Of a stretch of DNA of 40,494 nucleotides, positions 16,996 to 25,148 are shown in pieces (within the stretch, counting starts at the first letter, position 1; each line of letters starts with the position of its first letter). The stretch covers positions 1 through 40,494 of the forward strand of contig JAIKXA010000046.1 in NCBI GenBank assembly GCA_024684355.1. The letters run 5' to 3'. A program made the translations under genes and the position numbers. Under the pieces are notes generated by a model. The model did not search any database and was not told the origin of the DNA. It saw only the letters and a program-made list of their open reading frames with translations. The stretch is from Lachnospiraceae bacterium. GTDB taxonomy: Bacteria > Bacillota > Clostridia > Lachnospirales > Lachnospiraceae.

Positions 16996-17748
16996 TTAAG
17001 CCTCTGTAACTTCCTCAGCGTCTGCCTCTGCGCTCTCTGCTTCAACATCGCTTGATACAGCGTCAACACCCTGGTTAGCCTCGATAACAGCGTCAGCCAT
17101 CTTAGCTACGATAAGCTTTACTGCACGGATAGCATCATCATTTCCGGGGATAACATAGTCAAGTTCCTCGGGATCACAGTTTGTATCTGCGATACCTACA
17201 AGCGGGATACCAAGTGTATGTGCTTCATCAACACAGATCTTCTCCTTCTTGGGATCTACTACGAAGATACAATCGGGAATAGCGGGCATATCCTTGATAC
17301 CTGCAAGGTTCTTCTCAAGCTTGTCCCACTCTTTTCTGATCTGGATAACTTCCTTCTTGGGAAGTACATCAAATGTTCCGTCCTCTGACATCTTCTCGAT
17401 CGCCTTAAGTCTTGCGATACGGGTCTTGATGGTCTTGAAGTTGGTAAGCATACCACCGAGCCATCTCTCGTTTACATAGTACATACCGCAACGCTCTGCC
17501 TCAGACTTAATAGCGTCCTGAGCCTGCTTCTTTGTACCAACGAAAAGTACCTTTCCGCCGTTTGCTACGATATCTTTGATTGCATAGTAAGCTTCGTCAA
17601 CCTTGCCAACTGACTTCTGAAGGTCGATAATGTAGATACCGTTTCTTTCTGTGTAGATGTACTCAGCCATCTTAGGGTTCCAGCGTCTGGTCTGATGTCC
17701 GAAATGAACACCTGCTTCCAGGAGCTGCTTCATTGAGATTACACTCAT
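16996..17748 (-). CDS. rpsB: 30S ribosomal protein S2
   Basis: A structural protein of the small ribosomal subunit. Starting at [20 protein letters not shown], it has 250 residues with a normal S2 core ([59 protein letters not shown]) and an acidic Glu/Ala tail. The ATG at 17748 is preceded by GGAGG; an in-frame ATG at 17763 overlaps that ribosome binding site and is not used as start. It is the first gene of rpsB-tsf, the usual bacterial order, with a promoter and structured leader at 17764-17897. Confidence 0.97.
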   Translation of the reverse strand: MSVISMKQLLEAGVHFGHQTRRWNPKMAEYIYTERNGIYIIDLQKSVGKVDEAYYAIKDIVANGGKVLFVGTKKQAQDAIKSEAERCGMYYVNERWLGGMLTNFKTIKTRIARLKAIEKMSEDGTFDVLPKKEVIQIRKEWDKLEKNLAGIKDMPAIPDCIFVVDPKKEKICVDEAHTLGIPLVGIADTNCDPEELDYVIPGNDDAIRAVKLIVAKMADAVIEANQGVDAVSSDVEAESAEADAEEVTEA

Positions 17749-17776
17749 GTTTTTTTCCTCCATTTGGTTAATTTTG

Positions 17777-17823
17777 CGTCCGTTTCTGCGACAGCTTATT
17801 TAAGCTGCACCGTGCATCGGACG
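17777..17823 (-). ncRNA. Candidate structured leader of rpsB-tsf mRNA
   Basis: In the 5' untranslated region, CGTCCG (17823-17818) and CGGACG (17782-17777) close a domain that contains a perfect internal hairpin, CAGCTTA-AA-TAAGCTG (17807-17792). It ends about 30 bases before the rpsB start. Ribosomal protein operons are often autoregulated through such leaders; binding by S2 is inferred only. Confidence 0.45.
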
Positions 17824-17837
17824 TATACATAATTGGT

Positions 17838-17866
17838 AAAAGGCCATGCGGATTGCACGACCTTTT
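17838..17866 (-). terminator. Hairpin: asnA terminator overlapping rpsB transcription start
   Basis: Minus strand AAAAGGTCGTGC, AATCC loop, GCATGGCCTTTT: a 12-bp stem including two G-U pairs that form only in minus-strand RNA, with the U run inside the stem. It lies 50-80 bases after the asnA stop and just downstream of the rpsB -10 box, so it may terminate asnA and also form a 5' stem on the rpsB transcript. Confidence 0.6.
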
Positions 17867-17868
17867 CG

Positions 17869-17897
17869 ATTCTAACATATAATTTTTAATAATGCAA
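17869..17897 (-). promoter_or_regulatory. Promoter of rpsB-tsf
   Basis: On the minus strand TTGCAT (17897-17892), a 17-bp AT-rich spacer and TAGAAT (17874-17869), beginning 20 bp after the asnA stop. Confidence 0.65.
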
Positions 17898-17916
17898 GAA
17901 AAATTTTATTTTTTCA

Positions 17917-18927
17917 TTAAAGTATCTGAATGCCTGCATCAAGCGCTTTCTTCTTCATGTCATCGGGCCATACGGAGGAATGAACCTCGCCGATATGAGC
18001 CTTTCTCAAGAAGTACATACACATTCTGGACTGGCCGATTCCGCCGCCTACCGTGTAAGGAAGCTCCTTGTTAAGTATTGCCTTCTGGAAAGGCAGCTCT
18101 GCTCTCTCCTCGCAGCCTGCTTTCTTGAGCTGGCTTAAGAGTGATGTCTCGTCTACTCTGATACCCATGGATGAAAGCTCAAATGCAGTATCAAACAGCG
18201 GATAGTAAACAAGTATGTCGCCGTTAAGTGCCCAGTCATCATAGTCCGGAGCACGTCCGTCATGCTTTTCACCGCCGGCAAGCTTGTCACCGATCTGCAT
18301 GATGAATACTGCTTTTTTAAGACGGCAGATATTGTTTTCTCTCTCCTTGGGAGTAGCATTGGGCCACATGTTCTCAAGCTCCTGTGTGGTCACAAATGAA
18401 ATCTCTTCCGGAAGGATCTCTTCTATATAAGGATACTTGTCCACAATATAATGTTCTGTATCCTTTAATGCCTGATATATGCTTCTTACCACATTTTTTA
18501 AGGTCTCGATGTTTCTTTCGTCCTTGATTATGACCTTTTCCCAGTCCCACTGGTCAACATAGATGGAATGGAGATTGTCAAGGTCCTCATCTCTTCTGAT
18601 GGCAACCATATCGGTATAAAGACCTTCACCGTATGCAAAGCCGTAATCCTTGAGGGCTTTTCTCTTCCACTTTGCAAGAGAATGTACAACCTCTGTTTTA
18701 GCTCCGTCAATATCCTTTATCTCAAAAGATACGGGGCGCTCAACTCCGTTAAGATTATCATTAAGTCCCGACTCCGGTCTTACAAAAAGAGGTGCCGAAA
18801 CTCTGGTCAGATTGAGCTGCTTTGCAAGCTGACGCTCAAAATGGTCCTTTATGTACTTGATAGCATGCTGAGTCTCTTTAATGCTGAGCTTCGATGAATA
18901 GTTCTCGGGAATGATAAGTTGTGACAT
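17917..18927 (-). CDS. asnA: Aspartate--ammonia ligase (AsnA)
   Basis: Makes asparagine from aspartate, ammonia and ATP in the cytosol; it is structurally related to class II aspartyl-tRNA synthetase. The 336 residues match the usual ~330. Recognisable stretches are the N-terminal [32 protein letters not shown] (read in parts), [55 protein letters not shown] and C-terminal [14 protein letters not shown]. The ATG at 18927 is the first possible start. Promoter at 18997-19025; no convincing close AGGAGG is seen. With glnN and argG in the same window it adds a nitrogen-assimilation theme. Confidence 0.96.
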   Translation of the reverse strand: MSQLIIPENYSSKLSIKETQHAIKYIKDHFERQLAKQLNLTRVSAPLFVRPESGLNDNLNGVERPVSFEIKDIDGAKTEVVHSLAKWKRKALKDYGFAYGEGLYTDMVAIRRDEDLDNLHSIYVDQWDWEKVIIKDERNIETLKNVVRSIYQALKDTEHYIVDKYPYIEEILPEEISFVTTQELENMWPNATPKERENNICRLKKAVFIMQIGDKLAGGEKHDGRAPDYDDWALNGDILVYYPLFDTAFELSSMGIRVDETSLLSQLKKAGCEERAELPFQKAILNKELPYTVGGGIGQSRMCMYFLRKAHIGEVHSSVWPDDMKKKALDAGIQIL

Positions 18928-18960
18928 ATACTCTCTGCGCCTTTATAGGCTTCCTTTCCT

Positions 18961-19025
18961 ATGACTTATGTCATTGTTAAAACAATAACTTCGATTATTA
19001 TGACACTTTTAAATTAAAAATTCAA
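18961..19025 (-). promoter_or_regulatory. asnA promoter with adjacent palindromes
   Basis: Minus strand TTGAAT (19025-19020), 17 bp, CATAAT (19002-18997). Directly downstream are two small palindromes, TTGTT/AACAA around 18975-18986 and ATGAC-N4-GTCAT at 18961-18974, possible operator or short leader hairpins. Confidence 0.5.
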
Positions 19026-19030
19026 GTTTT

Positions 19031-19528
19031 TTATTCTTTAAAGCAATCTAAATTTTCCATGGAAATGAGAAATCCGTTTCTGTATCTCTTGTCACCGGAT
19101 ACTTCCTCGCCAAGCCACTTGGGTTTGTTGAAATTCTTAGCATCCTCCACGCTTTCAAATTCAACCTCGGCAAATACCAGTCCCTCAAGCTTTCCGTGAA
19201 ATACGTCAAGCTCTATCTTATATTTCTTACCCTTTGATCTGTAAGGGATTATGTATCTGGTCTTTACTATAAGATTGCAGTCTGCTTTCTCTTTTAAATG
19301 CTCGTATGCTTCTTTGGTAAGCGGAGCCTCTATCTCCTCATTGCATATGGGGGTCTTTTTAGATCCCTTTTCAAGCTTTAGCTTATATGTCAGGATATAA
19401 TCATCATTGCTTTTTCTGACTCTTAATACCGGATTACGGTTAAGGTAGCCCTGCTCGATCTCTTTCTTCTTGTATTTGGAAAGATCTTCGGGCATCTTTT
19501 TAACAAGATACTTATGTTCTATCTCCAT
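19031..19528 (-). CDS. CYTH domain protein (triphosphate-acting enzyme family)
   Basis: A 165-residue cytosolic protein of the CYTH/triphosphate-tunnel superfamily, whose members act on triphosphates (tripolyphosphate, thiamine triphosphate) or make cAMP. The signature E-x-E-x-K is at the very start (MEIEHKYLV, E2, E4, K6), followed by RVRKSNDDYILTYK, KTRYIIPY, ELDVFHGKLEGLVFAEVEF and a late KRYRN segment, the expected order of tunnel-lining basic and acidic residues. AGGAGG precedes the ATG. It appears monocistronic, with a promoter at 19607-19634. Which triphosphate it uses cannot be told from sequence; a simple inorganic triphosphatase is the most common activity among short bacterial CYTH proteins. 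Confidence 0.85.
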   Translation of the reverse strand: MEIEHKYLVKKMPEDLSKYKKKEIEQGYLNRNPVLRVRKSNDDYILTYKLKLEKGSKKTPICNEEIEAPLTKEAYEHLKEKADCNLIVKTRYIIPYRSKGKKYKIELDVFHGKLEGLVFAEVEFESVEDAKNFNKPKWLGEEVSGDKRYRNGFLISMENLDCFKE

Positions 19529-19606
19529 GACAAGCCTCCTTTTTTATAAAAAAAAGACATCAGCCGACACCCAAATGTGTTCGTCCGACGCCCTTAACAG
19601 TTTTTT

Positions 19607-19634
19607 ATTATAGCGTTTTTTCATAAAAATTCAA
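19607..19634 (-). promoter_or_regulatory. Promoter of CYTH gene
   Basis: Minus strand TTGAAT (19634-19629), 16-bp spacer, TATAAT (19612-19607), followed by a ~75-base leader containing a weak ACAC/GTGT hairpin. Confidence 0.5.
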
Positions 19635-19720
19635 CAACAATTTTATATTTTTATAATATTTGTTAAATATGTACATTATTTTATCGTAATAATATCACGG
19701 TTTTGTAAATATTGAACAAT

Positions 19721-19783
19721 AAAAAACGCCATTCTGCGGGTTGTAAAACGATAAAGGATATCTTTTTACGCTTCAGAATGGCG
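19721..19783 (-). terminator. Terminator of zinc-ribbon membrane protein gene
   Basis: CGCCATTCTG (19727-19736) pairs with CAGAATGGCG (19774-19783); the long loop contains a second stem (GTAAAA/TTTTAC). Read on the minus strand it ends in T6, 20 bases after the gene's stop. Confidence 0.8.
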
Positions 19784-19803
19784 GTATTTCCGTATTTTTA
19801 ACA

Positions 19804-20652
19804 TTACTTGATATCGAAAATATACTTAACTACGGCATTTATGTTATCATAATTTTCCGTAATGCTTGTAAATGCTATACAGTACTTGCTGGAAGTTTCA
19901 AAACCGTTGATCCTCTCAAGGAACTGCTCGAGGTTAAGACCGTAAACAGCTTCCTCTCCCTCAACGAAATCACCGTTTTCCTGAGGATATGTAGGTGTTG
20001 CTTTTACTTTTGCTTCCTCCGGGATACGGGCATATATCTCTTTTGATATAACCTGATCCACAGGCTTTAACGCTTCACTGTTTACCTGGTATTTCAGCTC
20101 ATCCTTTGACAATATAACCGCATCGATCTCGCCGGCTGCCATATGTACCGTAAATGACATACCCGAATTGTAATCCGCTACCAGCGAACTGTATGTATTG
20201 TCCAGTACAACGTTTTGATGCTTCGGATCGGTTATCAGCAGCTCCTCAATGTCCGATTTAAACTGCTGATATCCGGCAGGTGTAAATGGTGATACCACTA
20301 TAGCGGAATAAAATACCGGATCCTGTTTGGGCTTTAAGAATGAGTACAGCAGACCTATCGCAATGGCTGCGATCAATAATCCCAGTATTACTTTCCCAAG
20401 ATAGTAATCAACAAAATATCTGAATTTGCTTTTTCCTTTAAGCTCTTTAAAGGTTTCGGATGCGGATTTCTCGTTTCTGGCCTTATACAGAGCCATATCG
20501 GCTTCATCTTCGGGAACTTTTGTATCCTTTTCCGTAATCTGGAGCAGGCTCTTTCCACAGTTGACACATCTCTCTGTTCCTTCTGCTCTGGGTGTCCCGC
20601 ACTCCGGGCATTTTGAAAAATAATCGACTTTTTCTCCTAATGAGATCTTCAT
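19804..20652 (-). CDS. Zinc-ribbon, single-pass membrane protein of unknown function
   Basis: A 282-residue protein with a cytosolic N-terminal zinc ribbon (CPECGTPRAEGTERCVNCG, C15, C18, C29, C32), a charged linker, one transmembrane helix at about 87-106 (KVILGLLIAAIAIGLLYSFL) and an external domain of ~175 residues. The external part has no motif I recognise. Architecturally it resembles bacterial zinc-ribbon plus membrane-anchor proteins of the cell envelope. The start is placed at the ATG with GGAAGG upstream; an upstream in-frame TTG at 20676 would add eight residues but has no ribosome binding site. It diverges from the tRNA-Thr gene. Confidence 0.8.
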   Translation of the reverse strand: MKISLGEKVDYFSKCPECGTPRAEGTERCVNCGKSLLQITEKDTKVPEDEADMALYKARNEKSASETFKELKGKSKFRYFVDYYLGKVILGLLIAAIAIGLLYSFLKPKQDPVFYSAIVVSPFTPAGYQQFKSDIEELLITDPKHQNVVLDNTYSSLVADYNSGMSFTVHMAAGEIDAVILSKDELKYQVNSEALKPVDQVISKEIYARIPEEAKVKATPTYPQENGDFVEGEEAVYGLNLEQFLERINGFETSSKYCIAFTSITENYDNINAVVKYIFDIK

Positions 20653-20683
20653 GTTACACCTTCCAAGAATTTTCAAAAAATCA

Positions 20684-20712
20684 TTGACAATTCCGACATT
20701 AATCGGTATATT
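20684..20712 (+). promoter_or_regulatory. Promoter of tRNA-Thr
   Basis: Consensus TTGACA (20684-20689), 17-bp spacer, TATATT (20707-20712); transcription would start about 10 bases before the tRNA. Confidence 0.75.
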
Positions 20713-20729
20713 TATAGGGTGTCAAACAA

Positions 20730-20802
<73 letters not shown>

Positions 20803-20822
20803 TTATTTTTATGCCCTTTTTA

Positions 20823-20844
20823 GGTTCCGGACAGTACCGGCACC
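20823..20844. terminator. Weak hairpin between tRNA-Thr and PAS/REC gene
   Basis: GGTTCCGG and CCGGCACC form an 8-bp stem with one mismatch around ACAGTA. A long T tail is missing on both sides, so a role as convergent terminator is uncertain. Confidence 0.35.
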
Positions 20845-20845
20845 A

Positions 20846-22081
20846 TTATTTCATAGCTTCATGCATCTTAAGGAATAAAAGACCGTAATCGATCGGTTTT
20901 GAAAAGATCATGTTTACGCCGTTTTCCCTGGTGTTAACTATCGACTCCGCTACTCCCTTATTTGAGACCGCAAATACAGGTATGCTTTCTGCATCTTCCT
21001 TACATGAAAGCCTTATACAGTGTGCTACGGAATATCCGTCCAGATCGGCTGCGCCGGTATCTACCAGTACCATGTCGTAAGTTCCTGCAGGGTTCTTTAT
21101 AAAATCCTTTACCGCTTCCTGACCGCTGCATACCTCACTTACCGTGGCACCTCTCTTACTCATCATTTCAGACATGATCTCTCCTGACAATTCACTGTCA
21201 GGTACCAAAAGTACCTTTTTCCCCGAAAAATCAAACTCTTCAGGATCCGCAGTAGTCTTTAATGCACCGGTACCGATCTTCTTTATGGTCTTTTCTACGT
21301 TATCGGACTTAAGCTTTTCTTCGGACGGTTTCTGACCTTCCGCTTTTAAGTAAGACTCGGAGATCATGTTCTTGCCTGCCTTGGCTACAAGTGCCGTATA
21401 GCTTTCATCGTCCCTTAAAGCTATCTCCTCGTTCTTCTCCCTGCTTTCCTTAAGCATCTGTTCCATGAGCATATTGATGTCATTGGTCTTATCATTTATA
21501 AGACTTAACCGCTCGATGGTCTTTTCTGTGTCGGATACCGTGCTCCGGGCTATATCCGTAAGTCCTATTATATCGTTTAACGGGTCCTTCATCTTTGCAG
21601 CGAATTCTTCGAACATGCCTTTGAGCTGGCTGGATATCTCCTTCTCATGCATAAGAGATACACTTAAAAGCTTTCGGTAGCTCATGTCCTCATCCGACGC
21701 ATTGTCCAATATACGGAAGCAGACAAAATATCTCTTCTCCTCTTCGTTGCCTTCAGAGGGCATGATACCTTTTACTTTGACCCAGAAATACTTTTCATCG
21801 CCGTTATGCATCCTGAAATTAAGCTTTCTGACATAAACTCCGTTTTTCATACCTTCCAATATAGTCTTCTGGTCGAAAAACTGTATAAAAACAGTTCTGT
21901 CATCGGGATGTACAAGCTTCTGCGCAGTGAGCATCACTTCCAGTTCTATGAAGCCCTTTCTCGCATTCTTTACATCAGGATCTATCAGACTCTCAAAAGT
22001 CCCACGGTCAAGACTTACATCAAGTATTTCATCATAATAATCACGCCATATCTGCATGAGCAAGTTTTCTCTGCTGTTCAT
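20846..22081 (-). CDS. PAS-like / degenerate HisKA-like / receiver-domain protein without a kinase domain
   Basis: A 411-residue cytosolic signalling protein. Residues ~15-125 resemble a PAS/PAC sensor (LVHPDDRTVFIQFF; KLNFRMHNGDEKYFWVKVKGI). Residues ~140-215 look like the dimerisation helices of a histidine kinase, but the H-box reads FAAKMKDPLNDIIG where MSHEIRTPLNAIIG is typical, so the phosphorylated histidine is replaced by A162. No HATPase domain follows; a charged linker leads to a receiver domain at ~287-405 with phospho-acceptor D341 (MVLVDTGAADLDGYS) and K395 (SKP), one of the two usual acidic residues being lost (LLVPDSE). The start at 22081 has GGATGGGG upstream. It follows htpG, separated by a long hairpin. 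Confidence 0.8.
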   Translation of the reverse strand: MNSRENLLMQIWRDYYDEILDVSLDRGTFESLIDPDVKNARKGFIELEVMLTAQKLVHPDDRTVFIQFFDQKTILEGMKNGVYVRKLNFRMHNGDEKYFWVKVKGIMPSEGNEEEKRYFVCFRILDNASDEDMSYRKLLSVSLMHEKEISSQLKGMFEEFAAKMKDPLNDIIGLTDIARSTVSDTEKTIERLSLINDKTNDINMLMEQMLKESREKNEEIALRDDESYTALVAKAGKNMISESYLKAEGQKPSEEKLKSDNVEKTIKKIGTGALKTTADPEEFDFSGKKVLLVPDSELSGEIMSEMMSKRGATVSEVCSGQEAVKDFIKNPAGTYDMVLVDTGAADLDGYSVAHCIRLSCKEDAESIPVFAVSNKGVAESIVNTRENGVNMIFSKPIDYGLLFLKMHEAMK

Positions 22082-22104
22082 ATAAACCCCATCCGAATAC
22101 AAAT

Positions 22105-22150
22105 TTTACAGCTGCCTTAAAATTATAATCTATTTTAAGACAGCTGTAAA
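22105..22150 (-). terminator. Long terminator hairpin after htpG
   Basis: A 19-bp stem (TTTACAGCTG... with ...CAGCTGTAAA) around an 8-base loop; the single imperfect pair is G-U in minus-strand RNA but C-A in plus-strand RNA, so it was selected as a minus-strand structure. It begins 33 bases after the htpG stop. Confidence 0.7.
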
Positions 22151-22182
22151 TATAAAACTTAAAGGTAAATCTTAATAAATAA

Positions 22183-24267
22183 TTAATTCTGCGTAAGTAT
22201 CTGCATTATCTCGTTGCTTCTCTCGATGAATGCGGTCATGGCTTCCGGGGCGAGCGGCTTATGGCTGAGCATAGCCAGATCGTAAAGCTGATGGACTATA
22301 AGTTCGGTATTCTTACCCTTCTTATTATCATATATGTATTTAACCAGCTCATTCTCGCTGTTAAGAGTAAGTGTTCCGGTTGATCCGAAACCATCCATAT
22401 CCATACCGCCCATGCCGTACATCTTCATCATGTCATTCATACGGCGGCTTTCCTCACTTAAGGTAAATACGGATGAAACCTTCTCATTCTTGAGTTTTTC
22501 AACCTTTACTTCAAGCTTGTCGTTCTTCAGCACTTCTCTAAAGAGTTTCTCAAGAGCTTTCTGCTCTTTATCGAGTGTCTTCTGCTCCTTCTTATCCACA
22601 TCTGCCTTCAAAGAGTCGGTCACATCGGCATCAACTCTTAAGAATGCTATCTTCTCATTGTCTGCCTCAAGCTGTGAAATAAAAGGATTATCGATATTAT
22701 GTGTAAGGAGAACTGCATTCATACCTTCAGCCTTAAACATATTGATATACTGGCTCTGCTGCTTCTCGTCGGTCACATAGTATACCTTCTGCTTCTCAGG
22801 CTCTTTCTTTTCGTCTTCCTTCTCATCACCGGCGTCGTCGTTTTGATCGATCACTTCTCCGTCGGTATCTACTATATCACCTTCAACCTTTTCAGGCTTG
22901 TCTGTCTTTTCCTTATCTTCTGCCTGATCGTAGTATCCGTCTTCTTTAGTTTCCCCGTCAGCTTTTTTCTCTTCGTCCTTCTTTCCGTACTCACCGTCAA
23001 GGTATTCCTGTAAGGTCAGGTACTTGCCGTTTAAGTCCTTAAACAGCATGGAATCCTTTACTTTATCCTTAAATTTGTTGTCCTTCAGGCAGCCATACTT
23101 GATGAAGGGTGAGATATCGTCCCAGTACTTCTCGTAATTTTCACGGTCAACATTAAACATACCGGTAAGCTTGTCAGCTACCTTCTTGGTAATGTAATCG
23201 GAAATCTTCTTTACGAAGCCGTCATTCTGAAGTGCGGACCTCGAAACGTTAAGAGGCAGGTCAGGACAGTCGATGACACCCTTTAAGAGCATAAGGAACT
23301 CAGGGATAACTTCCTTTATATTATCTGCGATGAATACCTGATTGCTGTAAAGCTTTATAACACCCTCAAGCTTATCATAGTCCAAGTTAAGCTTCGGGAA
23401 GTAAAGGATACCCTTTAAATTAAACGGATAGTCCATGTTGAGGTGTATCCAGAAAAGGGGCTCCTTATAGTCATGGAATGTCGAACGGTAAAATGCCTTA
23501 TAATCATCATCTTTGCAGTCGTTGGGATGCTTTGTCCAGAGAGGTGCAACCTCATTTATAGGCTTAGGTCCCTCATCTTTTGCATCTTTATCATCGCCCT
23601 TCTTATCTTCTGCCTTTTTCTCGACAGGCTTTGCATTCTCGTTTACAAAGAAGATCGGAACAGGCATGAATGAGCAGTATTTCTCAAGTACTTCCTTTGC
23701 CTTGTATTCATTTGAAAACTCGTAGCTGTCCTCATTCAGATAAAGTGTGATCTCGGTACCGCGCTCTGTTCTGTCACTGTCCGACATCTCAAACTGCATA
23801 CCTTCTTCCGATACCCAGTGTACCGCCTTAGCATCCTTCTTATAAGAAAGAGTATCGATACTTACCTTGTGTGCAACCATGAATGCGGAATAAAAGCCGA
23901 GACCGAAATGACCTATTATCTGGTCCTCATTGGCCTTGTCCTTATATTTCTCCAAAAAGTCTGCAGCGCCGGAGAAAGCGATCTGGTTGATATATTCCTT
24001 AACCTCATCGGCTGTCATACCGATACCGTTATCGATGATCTTGATGGTCTTTTCTTCCTGGTTGACCCTTACTTCGATCTTATACTCATTTCCGTCCGGC
24101 TCGTCAAACTCGCCGATCATGGAAAGCTTCTTTAACTTTGTAATAGCATCGCAGCCGTTTGAAATCAGCTCTCTGTAAAAGATATCATGATCGGAATACA
24201 GCCATTTTTTAATAATCGGGAATATGTTCTCCGAATTGATTGATAAATTACCCTTCTCAGTACTCAT
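22183..24267 (-). CDS. htpG: Molecular chaperone HtpG (Hsp90) with two charged insertions
   Basis: The bacterial Hsp90 ATPase chaperone. With the start at MSTEKGNLSIN it has 694 residues, against ~625 for E. coli HtpG. The GHKL ATPase motifs are intact: E33 and N37 (YRELISNGCDA), D79 (IIDNGIGM), GHFGLGFYSAFMVA; the catalytic-loop arginine is in NVSRSALQND. Two charged low-complexity stretches account for the extra length: ~210-237 between the N and middle domains (Lys/Asp/Glu-rich), and ~429-493 inside the middle domain, strongly acidic. The first sits where eukaryotic Hsp90 has its charged linker. The start at 24267 is chosen by homology and an AAGG site; the open frame runs further upstream over the promoter. 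CIRCE and a promoter precede it. Confidence 0.95.
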   Translation of the reverse strand: MSTEKGNLSINSENIFPIIKKWLYSDHDIFYRELISNGCDAITKLKKLSMIGEFDEPDGNEYKIEVRVNQEEKTIKIIDNGIGMTADEVKEYINQIAFSGAADFLEKYKDKANEDQIIGHFGLGFYSAFMVAHKVSIDTLSYKKDAKAVHWVSEEGMQFEMSDSDRTERGTEITLYLNEDSYEFSNEYKAKEVLEKYCSFMPVPIFFVNENAKPVEKKAEDKKGDDKDAKDEGPKPINEVAPLWTKHPNDCKDDDYKAFYRSTFHDYKEPLFWIHLNMDYPFNLKGILYFPKLNLDYDKLEGVIKLYSNQVFIADNIKEVIPEFLMLLKGVIDCPDLPLNVSRSALQNDGFVKKISDYITKKVADKLTGMFNVDRENYEKYWDDISPFIKYGCLKDNKFKDKVKDSMLFKDLNGKYLTLQEYLDGEYGKKDEEKKADGETKEDGYYDQAEDKEKTDKPEKVEGDIVDTDGEVIDQNDDAGDEKEDEKKEPEKQKVYYVTDEKQQSQYINMFKAEGMNAVLLTHNIDNPFISQLEADNEKIAFLRVDADVTDSLKADVDKKEQKTLDKEQKALEKLFREVLKNDKLEVKVEKLKNEKVSSVFTLSEESRRMNDMMKMYGMGGMDMDGFGSTGTLTLNSENELVKYIYDNKKGKNTELIVHQLYDLAMLSHKPLAPEAMTAFIERSNEIMQILTQN

Positions 24268-24360
24268 GATAAAATACCTTAGATGTACCACATCTTCCTT
24301 TCTTTCCTCAAAAATGCCGCAAGATACATAAAAAAAGATACCCTCCGGCTCATTATCCAT

Positions 24361-24389
24361 ATAATAATACTACTTTGGGAAAAAGTCAA
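24361..24389 (-). promoter_or_regulatory. Promoter of htpG
   Basis: Minus strand TTGACT (24389-24384), 17-bp spacer, TATTAT (24366-24361), about 94 bp before the htpG start and 7 bp downstream of the CIRCE element. Confidence 0.65.
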
Positions 24390-24396
24390 GAAAAAA

Positions 24397-24423
24397 TTAG
24401 CACTCATTTTTATTGAGTGCTAA
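24397..24423. promoter_or_regulatory. CIRCE operator (HrcA binding site)
   Basis: A perfect match to the consensus TTAGCACTC-N9-GAGTGCTAA. HrcA is the repressor known to bind this sequence, normally upstream of groE and dnaK. Here it precedes htpG, sits upstream of the best -35 box, overlaps the stop codon of the TraX-like gene, and on the minus strand is followed by T6, so the same hairpin may terminate that gene. Confidence 0.93.
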
Positions 24424-25148
24424 CAAAAGAATTGGATATAACGTATAATTCCCAAAATGAGCATATGAAGGGGATAAAATATGTAGAAAGCCCATTTCCA
24501 GCCTTTTCCCTTTTCCCCGTTGTATTCCATGATAGGTATGAGTGCCAAAAGTCCGGCCCATTCCAGCTGGTACTCAACAAATAGACATACCACCGACCAG
24601 ATGACTACAGCTGCAACAAGTCTCCACCCCTGTTTTCTGAAGTAGAAAAAGAGAAGGATCAAAGGTATGCCTATAAAACCGTAGTCAATATTTAAGAAGT
24701 ATGCCGCAAGTGAAAACAATGCACATGCGACCGCAGACAAAAGATATCTCCACGCCGGTTTTTTTTCAGCAAAAAGCTTATCTATATACAGCAAAATGTA
24801 CATCAGCAGCAATGCCAAAACAAACTGAAATACCGAATTCTGAGCCTCAAACATCGTATTAGCCGTAATATAGCCGCACATAAAATCAAATGCAGCCTCG
24901 GCAACGATCGCCAGAATAAGGATCCTTAAGAAATACTTCTTCAGGTTCTTTGTATTAAAAAAGCCTTCTACCAGCAAAAATGAAAAAATAACAAAAGCCG
25001 ATCTGCCGATACCTCTTCCCAAATACCACCATACGTTCTCGGAACTTTCATATAAGGACTCCCAGATGTAATGCGGGATAAAGCAGTAAGTCAGATGATC
25101 TATCAGCATTGAAAAACAGGCGATGAGCTTTAATTTATTTGATGTCAT
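24420..25148 (-). CDS. TraX-like polytopic membrane protein
   Basis: A 242-residue membrane protein with about seven helices. The opening (TSNKLKLIACFSMLIDHLTYCF) and IGRSAFVIFSFLLVEGFFNTKNLKKYFLRILILAIVAE follow the TraX family pattern. TraX acetylates F-pilin, but the family is widespread in Firmicutes without conjugation genes, where its likely role is acyl transfer to an unknown target; none of the surrounding genes is conjugative. The start overlaps the end of the GlgX-like gene by 14 bp, implying translational coupling, and the stop lies within CIRCE. Confidence 0.82.
   Translation of the reverse strand: MTSNKLKLIACFSMLIDHLTYCFIPHYIWESLYESSENVWWYLGRGIGRSAFVIFSFLLVEGFFNTKNLKKYFLRILILAIVAEAAFDFMCGYITANTMFEAQNSVFQFVLALLLMYILLYIDKLFAEKKPAWRYLLSAVACALFSLAAYFLNIDYGFIGIPLILLFFYFRKQGWRLVAAVVIWSVVCLFVEYQLEWAGLLALIPIMEYNGEKGKGWKWAFYIFYPLHMLILGIIRYIQFFC

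Noticed and set aside
24420-25148. TraX as evidence of a conjugative element
   Set aside because: TraX-like proteins are common outside conjugation systems; no relaxase, coupling protein, integrase or pilus gene is nearby. TopB at 37-39 kb likewise has no mobile context.
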